Program-made: the position numbers and the translations under genes | The notes under the pieces: generated by a model | Told to the model about the DNA's origin: nothing | The model's input: the letters and a program-made list of their open reading frames with translations, nothing else | The model's database searches: none | Assembly (NCBI RefSeq): GCF_003841505.1 | Contig: NZ_REGA01000013.1 | Coordinates: 62,001-126,000 of the forward strand | Length of the DNA stretch: 64,000 nt | Direction of reading: 5' to 3' | From: Natrarchaeobius chitinivorans | GTDB taxonomy: Archaea > Halobacteriota > Halobacteria > Halobacteriales > Natrialbaceae | Shown: piece by piece, positions 62,300-64,000 of the stretch | How positions within the stretch are numbered: the stretch's first letter is position 1 | How the letters are laid out: the number at the start of each line of letters is the position of its first letter

Positions 62300-63973
62300 A
62301 TGACTGAAATGGGGACGCCAAAGCCGTCAGACGAGCTTCAGGAGCTCGCGGCTCGTCGCCCTCACCTTCGCGAACACCTAAAGAAGTTCAGACAGATCAC
62401 CGGGGAGTTTCCGGTTCTCATCGACGAGCCGACCGGAAGGTACGAATCGCGCCATCCGAACGTACTGTATCCGGTCGGTGGTCCTATTTACAGTCACATC
62501 TACGGTGACGTCGGAACCAAGATGCAGTACTTTGCGGTCGAGCCGACGCTGTCAGAAGAAGAGCAGGTCGTCTTCTCGGCGGTCAAAGATTCGCTCCTCC
62601 GTCGCAGTGCGAGTAAGCAAGCGCCGGAGAAAGAAGCCGAGTACGGAGATCGTATCGAAGAGTTGCTTGCCGAGTCGACACACATTCGCGGCACTGAACC
62701 CGGTAACCTGCTCGAGCGGCTCAAAATCAAGTTCCATCCCGGTATCCAGGAGATTCCCCAGGAGACGTTCGAAAACATCCGGTATCGACTCAACCGCGAC
62801 ATCGTTGGCCTCGGTCCACTCGAGCCGGTCATGCGTGACCCGGCCAACGAGGACATTCACGTCATCGGTCCCAGCGAGTGCTACGTCGACCACGGCGTGT
62901 ACGGGTTGGTCGAGACGACCGTCGATTTCGGCACCCAAGAGGAGTTCGACAGCTGGCTCAGCAACATGGGCGAACGGATCGGGAACCCGATGACAGACGC
63001 CGAACCCATCATCGACTCGACGCTGCCAGACGGCTCGCGTTTGAACGTGATCTACAGCGACGACGTGAGCGTGAAAGGCCCAAGCCTCACCATCCGCCAG
63101 GGCGATGAGGTCCCGCTGTCGGTCACCCAGATTACGAACTGGGGAACGCTCTCGCCGGAACTGGCGGCGTACCTCTGGCTGTGTCTCGAAAACGAACGAA
63201 CCGTCTTCGTCGTCGGGGAGACGGCGTCGGGGAAGACGACCACGTTAAACAGTATCATGACGTTTATTCCCCGGGACTCGAAGATTTACACCGCCGAGGA
63301 CACGGCAGAGGTTCTTCCACCACACGATACGTGGCAACAGCTACTGACTCGTGAGAGCCGCAGCGAGGACAGTGCAGACGTCGACATGTTCAACCTCGTC
63401 GAGGCCGCACTCCGGTCACGACCCGAGTACATCGTCGTGGGTGAGGTTCGTGGGGAGGAAGGGCGAATGGCGTTCCAGGCCGCACAGACCGGCCACCCGG
63501 TGATGTTGACGTTCCACGCGAGCGACATCGTCTCGATGATCCAGCGATTTACGGGTGACCCGATCAACGTCCCCGAGACGTTCATGGATAACGCGGACGT
63601 CGCCCTGTTCCAGAATCGGGTCAAGCAGGGGGACGACGTCCTCAGACGGGTGACGAGCGTCCAGGAGATCGAGGGGTATTCCGAGCAGATGGATGGCGTC
63701 GTCACTCGGCAGGTGTTTTACTGGGATCCGGTCGAAGACGAAATCGTCTTCCAGGGGATGAACAACTCCTACGTACTCGAAGAACAGATCGCGACCTTGC
63801 TCGGATATGCGGACACCAGAGACATTTACGACGACCTGCAGTTCCGGGCGGACATCATCGAGCGCATGATCCAGGAGAACATCCTCGAGTATCACGAGGT
63901 CAACTCGACGATCGACGCGTTCCAGCGCGACGGCGTCGAAGGATTGCCGTTCCACGCGACGAGACCGGACTGA
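62300..63973 (+). CDS. arlI: ArlI, archaellum assembly and rotation ATPase
   Basis: 557 residues of the type IV secretion-like ATPase family. N-terminal part recognises substrate (VLYPVGGPIYSHIYGD); Walker A is GETASGKT (306-313), Asp box SKIYTAEDTAEVLPPH, Walker B/His box IVVGEVRGEEGRMAFQAAQTGH. It powers both assembly and rotation. The 27 bases after its stop hold no start of another gene in view. Confidence 0.95.
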   Translation: MTEMGTPKPSDELQELAARRPHLREHLKKFRQITGEFPVLIDEPTGRYESRHPNVLYPVGGPIYSHIYGDVGTKMQYFAVEPTLSEEEQVVFSAVKDSLLRRSASKQAPEKEAEYGDRIEELLAESTHIRGTEPGNLLERLKIKFHPGIQEIPQETFENIRYRLNRDIVGLGPLEPVMRDPANEDIHVIGPSECYVDHGVYGLVETTVDFGTQEEFDSWLSNMGERIGNPMTDAEPIIDSTLPDGSRLNVIYSDDVSVKGPSLTIRQGDEVPLSVTQITNWGTLSPELAAYLWLCLENERTVFVVGETASGKTTTLNSIMTFIPRDSKIYTAEDTAEVLPPHDTWQQLLTRESRSEDSADVDMFNLVEAALRSRPEYIVVGEVRGEEGRMAFQAAQTGHPVMLTFHASDIVSMIQRFTGDPINVPETFMDNADVALFQNRVKQGDDVLRRVTSVQEIEGYSEQMDGVVTRQVFYWDPVEDEIVFQGMNNSYVLEEQIATLLGYADTRDIYDDLQFRADIIERMIQENILEYHEVNSTIDAFQRDGVEGLPFHATRPD

Positions 63974-64000
63974 CGGGCGTCTCTCACTGTCGCCGCGAGC

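Noticed and set aside
1-64000. CRISPR array
   Set aside because: Repeats seen are palindromic or tandem without regular unique spacers, and no cas gene is present.

Overview
The window comes from a haloarchaeon. Its proteins are strongly acidic, the DNA is GC-rich with AT-rich intergenic islands, secreted proteins use twin-arginine signals (two with a haloarchaeal lipobox), and it carries an archaellum (arl) locus, an archaeal chemotaxis locus with CheF and CheC, and an Orc1/Cdc6 initiator beside origin-type repeats. The exact genus cannot be read from the sequence; a Natrialbales-like organism is a guess based on gene content. Layout: (1) 1-4.4 kb, three tandem GH18 chitinases (the first cut by the window edge), with a decayed IS200/IS605-type element between the second and third. 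(2) 4.4-10.9 kb, a repeat-rich region with glycerate 2-kinase, a PadR regulator and orc1/cdc6. Inverted arrays of origin-recognition-box-like sites face an AT-rich core with a dyad and direct repeats, and small palindromic mobile-type repeats are interleaved. (3) 10.9-28.6 kb, sugar and transport genes: IclR, FGGY kinase, aldehyde dehydrogenase, DhnA-type aldolase, aldo/keto reductase, a triosephosphate-isomerase paralogue, M20 amidohydrolase, a rhamnulokinase-like kinase and a complete family-5 (Dpp/Opp) ABC transporter. (4) 28.6-30.5 kb, a gene-poor AT-rich stretch ending in a second cluster of the same origin-box-like sites with no initiator gene next to it. (5) 30.5-51.9 kb, chemotaxis: cheR, cheC, two cheY, two cheF, cheW, a soluble transducer with a globin-like domain, a long CheW-domain protein overlapping a ParA ATPase, and cheB-cheA-cheD. 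Several poorly known genes are embedded (KaiC-like ATPase, large membrane protein with Ig-like repeats, HEAT-repeat protein, small zinc-finger proteins). (6) 52.2-64 kb, the archaellum: two archaellins, ArlF, ArlG, two ArlCE/D-type proteins, ArlJ, ArlH and ArlI, with ArlJ separated from ArlH/ArlI. How the genes work together: receptors and CheW feed CheA; CheB, CheR, CheD and CheC adapt the signal; CheY passes it through CheF to the ArlCE/D ring that surrounds the ArlH/I/J motor. The ParA and CheW-fusion pair looks like a system for positioning the receptor array, resembling bacterial ParC/ParP. This is the most attractive candidate for an undescribed system here. At least three families of small palindromic repeats (A, 4 copies; B, 8 copies; D, 2 relics) lie between genes and are concentrated around the origin. 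All calls were made by eye from the sequence; no database search or alignment software was run.
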